A stretch of DNA of 64,000 nt from NCBI RefSeq assembly GCF_900099675.1, contig NZ_FNDQ01000001.1:1-64000 (forward strand), read 5' to 3'. The position numbers and the translations under genes are program-made. This DNA is from Myroides phaeus. Its GTDB lineage: Bacteria > Bacteroidota > Bacteroidia > Flavobacteriales > Flavobacteriaceae. Below, piece by piece: positions 46,433-55,328 of this stretch (within the stretch, counting starts at the first letter, position 1; each line of letters begins with the position of its first letter). The notes below the pieces were generated by a model that made no database searches, was not told the DNA's origin, and worked only from the letters and a program-made list of their open reading frames with translations.

Positions 46433-47524
46433 ATGAGAAAAATACTTATAATCTCTTCTTTATTTATGGCTGCTCTTGTGATGGGTAGTTGTTATAAAGA
46501 CGAAGAGTTAGATACGAATGCGGATATTCTTGAAGCTTATATTCCTTCAGAATATTTAAAAACAGATCCTATTATAACGAATACATCGATTGAATTTAAA
46601 GTCAAATCCAACACTGACTTGAGAAAACAATCTCCTTTTTTCATTATATCTCCTAATGCAACTATGGATCCTCCTAATGGCACAACAAGGGACTTTAGTA
46701 ATGCTCAGAAAGTTACAATTACAGCACAAGACCCAACTTGGAAAAAAACATATTTAGTGAGTTTTACTACTGATGAATTAAGTACAAGCTACACATTCAA
46801 CAATGCAGAACTAACAAATAATAATCGATACTATCGTTTTTTTGAATACGGCTCTAATGGAGAAAAAATATATGATTGGGATAGTGGTAACGCTGGTTAT
46901 GTAACAATCGCTGGAAATCTTCCTCCTGAAAGTTATCCTACAACTACTGCTCCTGGTAGAAATGGTGGTCTTGCTGTTAACATGCAAACAGTTTATACCT
47001 CACCAATAGCAGAGTTTACAAAGAGCCCTATTGCTGCAGGAAACCTTTTCATTGGAAGTTTTCAATTTGCAGGAATATCCAGACCTCTTAAATCGACTCG
47101 TTTTGGACTACCTTATGAAGGAGATATGCCAAAATCTTTAAGAGGTTTCTTTAAATATAAAGCTGGAGATGTCGTTACTGATAAATATTTTAACCCTGTA
47201 ACTGGTAAAAAAGATTACTTTGATATTTATGCTATCTTATTTGAAAGTCGTGATAAAGAAAATTATTTAGATGGTACTCATAAGTTTAAAGATCCAAGAA
47301 ATGTAGCTATCGCCCGTGTACCGCAAGAACAACGCATAGAAACAGATAAATGGACTGAATTTGAGGTTCCGTTCGAATTTGTAAATGGTAAAAAATTTGA
47401 TCCTACAAAAAGCTATGTTCTCGCTATTGTTATGACATCCAGCATTGAAGGTGATGAGTTTACTGGTGCAATAGGAAGTACCTTGATTGTTGATGAAATT
47501 GAACTTGTTTACGACAATAAATAA
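46433..47524 (+). CDS. PCMD-domain lipoprotein, copy A
   Basis: Surface-type lipoprotein of 363 residues in the PCMD family (putative carbohydrate metabolism domain). Signal peptide with lipobox MGSC (Cys20) is followed by an immunoglobulin-like N-terminal part (to about 115, 'WKKTYLVSFTTDE') and the jelly-roll-like PCMD region with 'AAGNLFIGSF', 'GLPYEGDMPKSLRGFFKYKAGD' and the end 'AIGSTLIVDEIELVYDNK'. It has no recognised catalytic residues. It is paired, 6 bases apart, with a barrel gene, and the whole pair is duplicated just downstream (copy B). Confidence 0.82.
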   Translation: MRKILIISSLFMAALVMGSCYKDEELDTNADILEAYIPSEYLKTDPIITNTSIEFKVKSNTDLRKQSPFFIISPNATMDPPNGTTRDFSNAQKVTITAQDPTWKKTYLVSFTTDELSTSYTFNNAELTNNNRYYRFFEYGSNGEKIYDWDSGNAGYVTIAGNLPPESYPTTTAPGRNGGLAVNMQTVYTSPIAEFTKSPIAAGNLFIGSFQFAGISRPLKSTRFGLPYEGDMPKSLRGFFKYKAGDVVTDKYFNPVTGKKDYFDIYAILFESRDKENYLDGTHKFKDPRNVAIARVPQEQRIETDKWTEFEVPFEFVNGKKFDPTKSYVLAIVMTSSIEGDEFTGAIGSTLIVDEIELVYDNK

Positions 47525-47530
47525 AATACA

Positions 47531-48328
47531 ATGAAAAATATTAAACTATATATCGCGTTGCTGGCAAGTTCTATTTTTTTAACAATACAACCTGCTTTAG
47601 CTCAAGAAGAACAACAACAGCTTTCAAATTTTAAAGCGTTCTTTGATAAGAATATCACATACCAAGTTCGTGCTCAATTTAGTATCGGAGGAAGTAGTCC
47701 GCTGGGAATGCCTGCACAAATTAGAGAAATAAACAGCTATAACCCTACATTACAAATTGGTTTAGAAGCTAATACTACCAAGTGGTTTACAGACCAACAA
47801 AAATGGGGAATACGTACTGGAATTCGTTTTGAAGGGAGAGGAATGAAAACCGATGCAAGGGTAAAAAACTATTACACACAAATTGATGAAGATCACGGTA
47901 AACAGACAAAAGGTTATTTTACTGGAAATGTAAAAACAAATATGAAAAACTCTTATGTTACTTTTCCAGTACTTGTAGTATTTAATGCCACTGAAAACTG
48001 GAACGTGTATGGAGGTTTTTACTTCTCTGGATTGATTGACAAAGATTTTAATGGATATGTTTATGATGGAGTATTAAGAGAAGGAACCCCTATTGGGGAT
48101 ATTGTTCCTTTTGAAGATGAAGACAAAGGGTATTACAACTTCTCTAACAACTTAAATAGGTTTCAGTGGGGAACTCAGTTGGGAGGTGAGTATAAAATGA
48201 ACAAACATTTTAAACTATTTGCTGATCTAAACTGGGGGCTTAATCCTCTTTTTGAAAATAGCTTTGATGCTATTTCTTTTTCAATGTATAACATTTACCT
48301 AAATATGGGCTTCGGTTATACGTTCTAA
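47531..48328 (+). CDS. Outer-membrane beta-barrel protein, copy A, partner of PCMD lipoprotein
   Basis: The 265-residue protein has a signal peptide (MKNIKLYIALLASSIFLTIQPALAQ), repeated amphipathic strands ('QVRAQFSIGGSSPLGMP', 'YNPTLQIGLEAN', 'NVYGGFYFSGLIDKDFNG') and a C-terminal Phe in 'YLNMGFGYTF', typical for outer-membrane insertion. It is encoded 6 bases after PCMD copy A and is closely related to copy B (266 residues). Probably a barrel that works with the lipoprotein at the outer surface; nothing about its ligand is visible. Confidence 0.8.
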   Translation: MKNIKLYIALLASSIFLTIQPALAQEEQQQLSNFKAFFDKNITYQVRAQFSIGGSSPLGMPAQIREINSYNPTLQIGLEANTTKWFTDQQKWGIRTGIRFEGRGMKTDARVKNYYTQIDEDHGKQTKGYFTGNVKTNMKNSYVTFPVLVVFNATENWNVYGGFYFSGLIDKDFNGYVYDGVLREGTPIGDIVPFEDEDKGYYNFSNNLNRFQWGTQLGGEYKMNKHFKLFADLNWGLNPLFENSFDAISFSMYNIYLNMGFGYTF

Positions 48329-48352
48329 CTCAAATTCATTTAACACAATACC

Positions 48353-48387
48353 AACAAGGGATTAAGTATTTTGCTTAGTCCCTTGTT
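48353..48387 (+). terminator. Likely terminator of the first PCMD cassette
   Basis: AACAAGGGA(T)TAAG/CTTAGTCCCTTGTT stem with a weak T-rich tail, 24 bases after the barrel stop codon. Confidence 0.6.
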
Positions 48388-48559
48388 CGTTTATTCTTAT
48401 TTTTTTAGGTATTTAATAATGTTTCTGAACTTGTTTCACAATAAAACCTCAATAAAACCAACACTCATAAGGTTTGAATTATTGATTCCCTACTGATATT
48501 TATCAATTCATTAATAATACATATCTTTTTACGAAAACTGCCTATCATTTTAAAAGCCG
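48388..48559. other. Gene-free spacer between the two PCMD cassettes
   Basis: AT-rich sequence with no gene and no repeats; it ends in the promoter of the second cassette. Confidence 0.6.
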
Positions 48560-48567
48560 TACCTTTG
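48560..48567 (+). promoter_or_regulatory. Promoter -7 element (TACCTTTG) of the second PCMD cassette
   Basis: Exact TAnnTTTG match with a partial -33 (CTG at 48538-48540, 19 bases upstream), followed by a leader of about 70 bases to the ATG at 48644. Confidence 0.6.
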
Positions 48568-48643
48568 CGAACTTTATTTCTCTATACAAATTTGAGTAGA
48601 GAATAATTTTTTTATAAAACAAAAACTAACATAATAAAAACCC

Positions 48644-49822
48644 ATGAGAAAAAACTACTTAATTTTTTCCCTATTAACACTAATAGGAATTATGCTAACT
48701 TCTTGTATTAAAGAGGAAGCAGCTGATCAAAGAGCTGATATTTTAGCTGCTACTTTTGAAAATCAAAAAGAATTTTTGCTAACTGACCCTATCATTGAAA
48801 ACGAATCTGTTGTATTCAGATTAAAACAAAACAATGATAATATGACTTTTGCTCCTAAGTTCACACTTACTCCTGGTGCTACTATCGTCCCTGCAAATGG
48901 TTCTATACATGATTTTTCTAAAGAAGCCGTAACATACACTGTAACTTCTGAAAGTGGGCAATGGGAAAAAACATATACTGTTTCTTTTATTAGAAGTGAT
49001 TTCCCTACTTACTTTTCAATGGACAACTATCGTTTAGCAAACAATAAAGATAACTTACCTTATAGTCCTGATGGTGTATTCAAATATGACGTCTACACAG
49101 AATTCTTAGAATATTTACCTGGTACTGATGGAAAGCTAAACCCTATTTGGGCAAGCGGTAACTCTGGTTTTTCAATAATGCCTGCAAGTACTTTAAAACT
49201 AACTAACCCAAGTGGATACCCTACAACTGTTACTTTGGATGGTTACAAAAAAAGTGGCGTATTATTACAAACTATATTAACTGGTTTAGATCATAGTATG
49301 TCTGGGTTCTTAAAAATGCCTGGTATTGCTGCTGGAAATATCTTTGCTGGTAGTTTTAAATTAGAAATATTCTCTCCTGCAAAATCACCAAAATTTGGTA
49401 TTCCTTATAATACAAAACAAAAACCTGCTGCTATAAAAGGTTATTATAAATACAAAGCAGGTGATTTCTTTGGTAATAAAAACGAATTTGCTTTAAAAGA
49501 CTTAGATAAAGATACTTGGGATGGTTATGCTATTCTTTTTGAAAAAACAGAAAAAAATAACTTCTTAGCAGGCGATCATAATTTCAAAAGTGATAAAATG
49601 GTAATGGTTGCAAGAGTAGATTCAAACTTATACTCTGAAACTGATACTTGGACTGCTTTTGAAGCTCCTTTTAAACTTCTTGAAGGAAAAACCTTCGATT
49701 CAACGAAAGAATATATGATTGCCATTGTATTTACGTCAAGCATTCAAGGTGGTGATTTTAGAGGTGCTATTGGTAGTACACTTTATATTGATGAAGTAGA
49801 ATTAATTCTTGAAGACAACTAA
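48644..49822 (+). CDS. PCMD-domain lipoprotein, copy B
   Basis: A 392-residue paralogue of the lipoprotein at 46433, with the same plan: lipobox LTSC (Cys21), N-terminal Ig-like part ('WEKTYTVSFIRSD'), PCMD part with 'AAGNIFAGSF', 'FGIPYNTKQKPAAIKGYYKYKAGDFFG' and the end 'GAIGSTLYIDEVELILED'. It is about 30 residues longer than copy A, mostly in the middle, where the two differ. It has its own promoter (48560-48567) and lies 25 bases before barrel copy B. Confidence 0.83.
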   Translation: MRKNYLIFSLLTLIGIMLTSCIKEEAADQRADILAATFENQKEFLLTDPIIENESVVFRLKQNNDNMTFAPKFTLTPGATIVPANGSIHDFSKEAVTYTVTSESGQWEKTYTVSFIRSDFPTYFSMDNYRLANNKDNLPYSPDGVFKYDVYTEFLEYLPGTDGKLNPIWASGNSGFSIMPASTLKLTNPSGYPTTVTLDGYKKSGVLLQTILTGLDHSMSGFLKMPGIAAGNIFAGSFKLEIFSPAKSPKFGIPYNTKQKPAAIKGYYKYKAGDFFGNKNEFALKDLDKDTWDGYAILFEKTEKNNFLAGDHNFKSDKMVMVARVDSNLYSETDTWTAFEAPFKLLEGKTFDSTKEYMIAIVFTSSIQGGDFRGAIGSTLYIDEVELILEDN

Positions 49823-49847
49823 TTCTAAATCCTAACAAACTTTTATA

Positions 49848-50648
49848 ATGAAATATATTTATATAGCAATTTTCGCACTTATTTCTTCAGTTGGTTTTGC
49901 GCAAACAGCTGAAGAAAAAACAGTTGAATTAACTACTGAAAATACAAATGCTTTTGTCAACTTCTTCAAAGATAATATGGACTACCAAGTTCGTGCTCAA
50001 TTTAGTATTGGAGGAGCAAGTCCTTTAGGATTACCAAGAGAAATTAGAACACTTGATAGCTACAACCCAACCCTTCAATTAGGTTTAGAAGCTAATGCTA
50101 CTAAATGGATTACAGAAGACCAAAAATGGGGTGTACGTGTTGGAGTTCGTTTTGAAGGTAAAGGAATGAAAACAAGAGCAAGAGTAAAAGATTACTTAAC
50201 TCGTATTGAACAAGACAATACCGAATTAACAGGTTACTACAATGGACGTGTTTACACTCACGTTAAAAATACTTATGTTACTTTCCCCGTGTCTGCTGTT
50301 TATAAAATAAACCAAAAATGGAATGTTTACGGAGGTATATACTTATCAGGATTAATTGATAAAAACTTTGATGGATATGTTTCTGATGGTCAATTCAGAA
50401 AAGACACACCTACCGGTGAAGCAATTAACTTTGAAGGAGATGCAAGAGCTCCTTATGACTTTTCTAAAGAAATAAATAAATTCCAATGGGGAACACAAGT
50501 TGGTGGTGAATGGAAAATGAATAATCATTTTAAACTATTTGCCGATATGACTTATGGTTTCAATGGTGTACTTGATAAAGACTTTGAGGCAATCTCTTTC
50601 TCAATGCACAACATTTACTTAAACTTAGGTTTTGGATATAAATTCTAA
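49848..50648 (+). CDS. Outer-membrane beta-barrel protein, copy B
   Basis: A 266-residue paralogue of the barrel at 47531. It has a signal peptide (MKYIYIAIFALISSVGFAQ), the shared strand blocks 'YQVRAQFSIGGASPLGLP', 'YNPTLQLGLEANATKW', 'NVYGGIYLSGLIDKNFDGYVSDGQFR' and a C-terminal Phe ('LNLGFGYKF'). Its pairing with PCMD copy B repeats the arrangement of copy A, so the pair is duplicated as a unit. A perfect terminator follows. Confidence 0.82.
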   Translation: MKYIYIAIFALISSVGFAQTAEEKTVELTTENTNAFVNFFKDNMDYQVRAQFSIGGASPLGLPREIRTLDSYNPTLQLGLEANATKWITEDQKWGVRVGVRFEGKGMKTRARVKDYLTRIEQDNTELTGYYNGRVYTHVKNTYVTFPVSAVYKINQKWNVYGGIYLSGLIDKNFDGYVSDGQFRKDTPTGEAINFEGDARAPYDFSKEINKFQWGTQVGGEWKMNNHFKLFADMTYGFNGVLDKDFEAISFSMHNIYLNLGFGYKF

Positions 50649-50668
50649 CACCAAAATATAACCAATGA

Positions 50669-50697
50669 AAAAGGCTTGCAATTGCAAGCCTTTTTTA
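50669..50697. terminator. Bidirectional terminator after the second PCMD cassette
   Basis: A fully palindromic hairpin (AAAAAGGCTTGCA with its complement) with A and T runs; it serves both the plus-strand cassette and the convergent phosphodiesterase gene. Confidence 0.9.
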
Positions 50698-50711
50698 TGT
50701 TTTACTGTTTC

Positions 50712-51983
50712 TTATTTCACTAATACTTGATCTGCTACCTTAGTAGTACCATCTATCTCTTCTGTGATTTCTAATCCAAGAATCTTAGCTATTAATGGAT
50801 ATACATCTACATTTTCAAATGTTGCAATCTTCTCTCCTTTTTTAATTTGAGGTCCTGAAGCAATAAAAATAGCATGCATCTCTTTAACTGTATTTGGATC
50901 AAAACCATGACTTCCAGCTAACTTTCTATTTGTAAAGTAATAAGGTGGTTCTGCTGTAATAACAATATCTCCTACTCTACCAAAACGATCATTGTCTCCT
51001 CCAAAATTAAACTCTTTTGGTAAGTCTGCTTTCTTAAATACTTTCATCAACTTACTATCAGCCGCTTTCTGAATTTTTTTATACCATTTATTGATGTCTT
51101 TCTTATTGTTTACAAAAACACTCATATAAGTTCCATTACTAACTAAAGTAAGCTCATCTTTCTCTACTTTCATTGGAAACTGCAATAGCGTTTCTTGATC
51201 TAACGCAAGCATTCCGTGATCAGAAACAACAACAAAGTTCACAGGTAAACCTGTTTTACTAACCTCTGCAACTAATTTCTCAATTGATCGATCTGCATAT
51301 TGTACTGCTTCTTCTGTTTCTTTTGCATCCGGACCGTACGTATGCCCAGCGTGATCTACTTCTGGTAAATAGAAAGTAATGAAGTGTGGTCGTTTTTCTT
51401 CTGGTAAACTCAACCATTTTACTACTTCTGCAATACGGGTGTCCATTTCAAACTTCTCCGAATAACCGTAATAATAGGAAGGATATGTATCTTTAATTGG
51501 AGCCTCTGAACCTGGCCAATAATAACAAGCACTCATCATCCCTTGTTGTTCTGCTAAAACCCATAATGGAGTACCTCCGTACCAAGCTGGATTGTGAACT
51601 GCTTTATAGTTTCTTAGCGAATAACGCTCTTCAATCTTTGGATCAAAAATATTATTCCCTACTAAACCATGGTGCGCTGGATACAAACCAGTAGCAATTG
51701 TATAATGATTTGGAAAAGTAACTGACGGATAAGATGGTTGCATTGACTCCGCTCTAACTCCTTCTTCTCCCAATTTCTTTAAAAACTTACTATTAAATTT
51801 TTCAATATAATCATATCTAAAGCCATCAATGGAAATTAAGATTACATAAGGCTTATCAAATTGCTTTGGATCATTCTTACGATTTTCTGTAACAATTTGT
51901 TTTTCTGTTTCTTGTGCATTTGCTGTTGAGAAAACCCCTCCTACAAATGAAAACAAGACTAAGGATAAAAGTAATTTTTTCAT
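50712..51983 (-). CDS. Secreted nucleotide pyrophosphatase/phosphodiesterase (ENPP-like)
   Basis: Alkaline-phosphatase-superfamily enzyme of 423 residues with a signal peptide (MKKLLLSLVLFSFVGGVFSTANA). The nucleophile is Thr89 in 'YPSVTFPNHYTIATGLYP', and metal ligands lie in 'ISIDGFRYD', 'LPEVDHAGHTYGPD', 'VVVSDHGM' and 'LAGSHGFDP'. ENPP-like enzymes cleave nucleotide or phospholipid phosphodiesters outside the membrane. With the PafA-type phosphatase and the endonuclease-family protein it adds to the phosphate/nucleotide-scavenging enzymes of this window. It is monocistronic. Confidence 0.9.
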   Translation of the reverse strand: MKKLLLSLVLFSFVGGVFSTANAQETEKQIVTENRKNDPKQFDKPYVILISIDGFRYDYIEKFNSKFLKKLGEEGVRAESMQPSYPSVTFPNHYTIATGLYPAHHGLVGNNIFDPKIEERYSLRNYKAVHNPAWYGGTPLWVLAEQQGMMSACYYWPGSEAPIKDTYPSYYYGYSEKFEMDTRIAEVVKWLSLPEEKRPHFITFYLPEVDHAGHTYGPDAKETEEAVQYADRSIEKLVAEVSKTGLPVNFVVVSDHGMLALDQETLLQFPMKVEKDELTLVSNGTYMSVFVNNKKDINKWYKKIQKAADSKLMKVFKKADLPKEFNFGGDNDRFGRVGDIVITAEPPYYFTNRKLAGSHGFDPNTVKEMHAIFIASGPQIKKGEKIATFENVDVYPLIAKILGLEITEEIDGTTKVADQVLVK

Positions 51984-52080
51984 GTTGTTTTGTATTTCGT
52001 AATCAAATATCTATAGATAAATTTATCCATACAAAGTAATTGCTTATTTTTATAACTATTTTAAAACAATAGCCTTTATT

Positions 52081-52872
52081 ATGAAACAAATAAGCATTCT
52101 TGGATGTGGTTGGTTAGGAACACCATTAGCCGAGCAATTACTTAAAAGAGACTACGTGATTAAAGGGTCTACTACAAGTCTTTCTAAAATGAATATGTTA
52201 GAAGACTTAAATATTAAACCATATCATATTGATATTTACCACAATAACTTAGAATATATAGATTACTTTCTTAAAGGGTCTGATTTATTAATCATTACCA
52301 TACCGCCTATTAGAGAAGAAACGGAACCTTCTTATGCTGATAACTTCAAAAAGTTAGTTCCGTACATTAAAAAACACAACATCAAACAAGTAATTATGAT
52401 GAGTTCTGTTTCTATTTATGCTCCTTCTAATGAAGTTATTACGGAGTTATATAATTCTTACTCTAATGAGCCTACTGCTAAACAAATTAGAGACGCAGAA
52501 AGTGTTTTACTTTGTGATCCAAGTATCAATGCTTGTATCTTAAGATTAGGTGGTTTATTCAGTGCAGACAGAAAACCTGTAAACTACATTGCTAAAAGAG
52601 AATTTTTAGACAATCCTGACTTGCCAATTAATATGATTCACCTTGATGATATATTAGCTTTTTCAATGGCAATTATAGAAAAGGGATTTAACTCGAATTG
52701 CATTTACAACATCGTATCTCCTAATTACGAAAGCAGAAAAGATTATTACTTAAAAGAAGCTGAAAAACACAATATTACTCTTCCTCCTTTTGGTGAAAAT
52801 AATTGGGATACTCGCCGTAAAATATCCGGCCAAAAAATAAGTGAGTTTACCAACATAGATTATAAATACTAA
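52081..52872 (+). CDS. NAD(P)-binding SDR-like protein (YeeZ-type)
   Basis: A 263-residue cytoplasmic Rossmann protein starting MKQISILGCGWLGTPLA with the G-x-G-x-x-G dinucleotide motif, and later 'VIMMSSVSIYAP' and 'MIHLDDILAFS', patterns of atypical extended SDRs such as YeeZ. The usual Y-x-x-x-K catalytic pair is not evident, so redox activity is uncertain. It stands alone between the divergent phosphodiesterase gene and the universal stress gene. Confidence 0.78.
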   Translation: MKQISILGCGWLGTPLAEQLLKRDYVIKGSTTSLSKMNMLEDLNIKPYHIDIYHNNLEYIDYFLKGSDLLIITIPPIREETEPSYADNFKKLVPYIKKHNIKQVIMMSSVSIYAPSNEVITELYNSYSNEPTAKQIRDAESVLLCDPSINACILRLGGLFSADRKPVNYIAKREFLDNPDLPINMIHLDDILAFSMAIIEKGFNSNCIYNIVSPNYESRKDYYLKEAEKHNITLPPFGENNWDTRRKISGQKISEFTNIDYKY

Positions 52873-52983
52873 ATCACATCTCTTCTTTTGATTCTGAAAT
52901 TAGCAAAGACTCTTTTGTTGTGTTTTACATTAATTTAACGCCTATTTTTCAGTATCTTGTAAGAAGTATGAAAGCTATTCATT

Positions 52984-53826
52984 ATGAAGAAGATATTATT
53001 CCCAACTGATTATTCAGAAACAGCAAATAACGCTTTTAAATATGCTTTACAATTAGCGGATTATAGCAATGCTGAATTATATGTATTACACGTTTATGAC
53101 CCTCCTGTAATTTCAGGTGGTATTAGTCCGCATCTTGTGGATAATGTTATTAAAAAAAATGACTTTGAGAAACTTGAACAACTTCACGCCAATAGTCCTA
53201 CGTTAATTGCCCTAAGAAAAGAGCTTAATTTAGAACACGTAGAGGTGTTCTTTAAAGTGAAAGAAGGACTGCTAATTCCTGAAATTCAAAATGCTATTCT
53301 TGAAAACAATATTGATTTTATTGTAATGGGAACGGATGGAATTAATGCAAGTTTTCACAAAAAAATATTAGGTTCAAATACGGTGAATACAATCTCTAAA
53401 GTTGATATTCCTGTGCTGAGTATTCCTAAAGAAGCAGAATTTAAAAACATTGAAAACATTGTTTTTACAACTCGTTTAGAAGAAGAGGAAGAAGAAACAT
53501 TAGAGGACTTAATTGAAGCAGCAAACAAGCTAAATGCAAAGGTAAAATGTGTTTACGTAAGTACGAAGAAGAAGCCTGCTTGTGATGCGGTTTACAACAA
53601 ATGGAAAGAAAAGTACAAAAATGAACCTGTTTCCTTCCACCTTTTTAATACAGATAAGATTGAAAAGGTACTATTTGATTTTATTACAAGTGAAAAAGTA
53701 GATATGGTAGCTACTGTAAAGCAAAATAAAAGCTTTTTAGAGCGAGTTCTCTCAAAAAGCATAACACAACACCTTGCTAAACATTTAAAGGTGCCTTTCT
53801 TTGCTTATAAAGCGAAAAAGAAATAA
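52984..53826 (+). CDS. Universal stress protein with two UspA domains
   Basis: A 280-residue cytoplasmic protein with tandem Usp folds (about 1-146 and 153-280). The first begins 'MKKILFPTDYSETANNAFKYALQLA' and contains 'DFIVMGTDG'; the ATP-binding G-2x-G-9x-G(S/T) motif is not fully preserved in the second. Double-domain Usp proteins of this kind are common in Flavobacteriaceae. It has its own terminator and no partner gene. Confidence 0.88.
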   Translation: MKKILFPTDYSETANNAFKYALQLADYSNAELYVLHVYDPPVISGGISPHLVDNVIKKNDFEKLEQLHANSPTLIALRKELNLEHVEVFFKVKEGLLIPEIQNAILENNIDFIVMGTDGINASFHKKILGSNTVNTISKVDIPVLSIPKEAEFKNIENIVFTTRLEEEEEETLEDLIEAANKLNAKVKCVYVSTKKKPACDAVYNKWKEKYKNEPVSFHLFNTDKIEKVLFDFITSEKVDMVATVKQNKSFLERVLSKSITQHLAKHLKVPFFAYKAKKK

Positions 53827-53852
53827 AAAAGGGAGCTGATGCTCCCTTTTTT
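53825..53852. terminator. Bidirectional terminator between usp and scoB
   Basis: AAAAAAGGGAGC/GCTCCCTTTTTT hairpin with a four-base loop, shared by convergent genes. Confidence 0.9.
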
Positions 53853-53878
53853 ATTTTTATCTAATTGTAACTCTTGAA

Positions 53879-54535
53879 TTAGTCCAATACCATCTCAGGC
53901 ACATCTCCTTCAATAATTAATTTTACTTCTGTTGCTTTAATAATATCTTCAACTGTCACACCTGGAGCGCGTTCTAACAATTTAATCCCTTCTGATGTTA
54001 CTTCAAGAACGGCTAATTCAGTTACTATTTTCTTCACACATTTTACTCCTGTTAAGGGTAAGCTACATTCTTTAAGAATCTTTGACTCCCCTTTCTTGTT
54101 TACGTGCATCATTGCTACGATGATATTCTCTGCTGAAGCAACTAAATCCATTGCTCCTCCCATTCCCTTCACCATTTTACCTGGAATCTTCCAATTGGCA
54201 ATATCTCCTTGCTCAGAAACCTCCATAGCACCTAATATAGTCAAGTCTACGTGCTTTCCTCTAATCATACCAAAACTTGTAGCTGAGTCAAAAAAAGATG
54301 CTCCTGCTAAGCTTGTAATCGTTTGTTTTCCGGCATTGATTAAATCTGCATCTTCTTCTCCTTCAAAAGGAAAAGGTCCCATTCCTAAAATACCATTCTC
54401 ACTTTGAAACTCAACATTCATTCCTTCTGGAACATAATTAGCTACTAATGTTGGAATACCAATTCCTAAGTTTACATAAAAACCATCTTGTAACTCTTTT
54501 GCTATGCGCTTTGCGATACCTACTTTATCTAACAT
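53879..54535 (-). CDS. 3-oxoacid CoA-transferase (succinyl-CoA:3-ketoacid) subunit B
   Basis: Second subunit of a type-I CoA-transferase that moves CoA between succinyl-CoA and a 3-oxoacid such as acetoacetate. The 218 residues contain the catalytic glutamate Glu46 in 'QSENGILGMGP', plus 'LGIGIPTLVANYVP' and 'DLINAGKQTIT'. It lies 20 bases after subunit A on the same strand, so both are from one transcript. Together they allow ketone-body or branched-chain acid breakdown. Confidence 0.92.
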   Translation of the reverse strand: MLDKVGIAKRIAKELQDGFYVNLGIGIPTLVANYVPEGMNVEFQSENGILGMGPFPFEGEEDADLINAGKQTITSLAGASFFDSATSFGMIRGKHVDLTILGAMEVSEQGDIANWKIPGKMVKGMGGAMDLVASAENIIVAMMHVNKKGESKILKECSLPLTGVKCVKKIVTELAVLEVTSEGIKLLERAPGVTVEDIIKATEVKLIIEGDVPEMVLD

Positions 54536-54555
54536 AATACTAATTTAAAGGTGAA

Positions 54556-55257
54556 TTAATTTTTTGTGCGAACTGTACGTTGTTCAATTCTCTTCTCGTA
54601 TTTCTCTCCTTGAAAAATACGCTTAACAAAAATTCCAGGAACGTGAATCTCATTAGGATCCAACTCTCCAGCTGGCACAAGCTCTTCAACTTCTGCTACT
54701 GTAATTTTTCCTGCACCTGCCATACAAGCATTAAAATTTCTTGCTGTCCCTTTAAATATTAAGTTACCTGCTTCATCACCTTTCCACGCTTTTACTATTG
54801 CAAAATCTGCCTCAAATGCGTGTTCTAATATATGTGGTTTTCCATTAAAATCACGAACTTCTTTTCCTTCTGCAACCTCCGTTCCAAACCCTGCTGGTGT
54901 ATAAAATGCTGGAATACCCATTTGTGCTGCTCTACACTTTTCAGCTAATGTTCCTTGTGGAGTTAATTCTACATCTAACTCCCCTGATAGCATTTGTCTT
55001 TCAAACTCTGCATTTTCTCCTACATAAGAAGAAATCATTTTCTTAATCTGATGTTTTTGTAACAATAGCCCTAATCCAAAATTATCCACTCCTGCATTGT
55101 TAGAAATACACGTTAAACCAGTAACATTTTTTCTGACTAATTCAGCAATAGAATTCTCTGGTATCCCACAAAGTCCAAAACCACCAAGCATGATGGTCAT
55201 ATCATCTTTTATATCTGCTAACGCCTCTTGAACGTTTGCTACTTTTTTATTAATCAT
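54556..55257 (-). CDS. 3-oxoacid CoA-transferase (succinyl-CoA:3-ketoacid) subunit A
   Basis: Partner of the following gene. The 233 residues begin '[36 protein letters not shown]', the subunit A pattern with the glycine-rich 'GGFGLCGIP' CoA-binding loop (about 24-33), and later '[17 protein letters not shown]'-type and '[14 protein letters not shown]'-type segments. Function depends on association with subunit B. No promoter was clearly seen. Confidence 0.92.
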   Translation of the reverse strand: MINKKVANVQEALADIKDDMTIMLGGFGLCGIPENSIAELVRKNVTGLTCISNNAGVDNFGLGLLLQKHQIKKMISSYVGENAEFERQMLSGELDVELTPQGTLAEKCRAAQMGIPAFYTPAGFGTEVAEGKEVRDFNGKPHILEHAFEADFAIVKAWKGDEAGNLIFKGTARNFNACMAGAGKITVAEVEELVPAGELDPNEIHVPGIFVKRIFQGEKYEKRIEQRTVRTKN

Positions 55258-55291
55258 AGTTTCTTGGTTTTAGAATAGGCACCTAAAATAC

Positions 55292-55323
55292 AAAAAAAAA
55301 CGCCTTTAAAAAAAGGCGTTTTT
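55292..55323 (-). terminator. Terminator of the PBP1A-gldH-ricT operon
   Basis: AAACGCCTTT/AAAGGCGTTT stem with a nine-base T-run on the minus strand, directly after the PBP gene stop. Confidence 0.9.
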
Positions 55324-55328
55324 CTATA

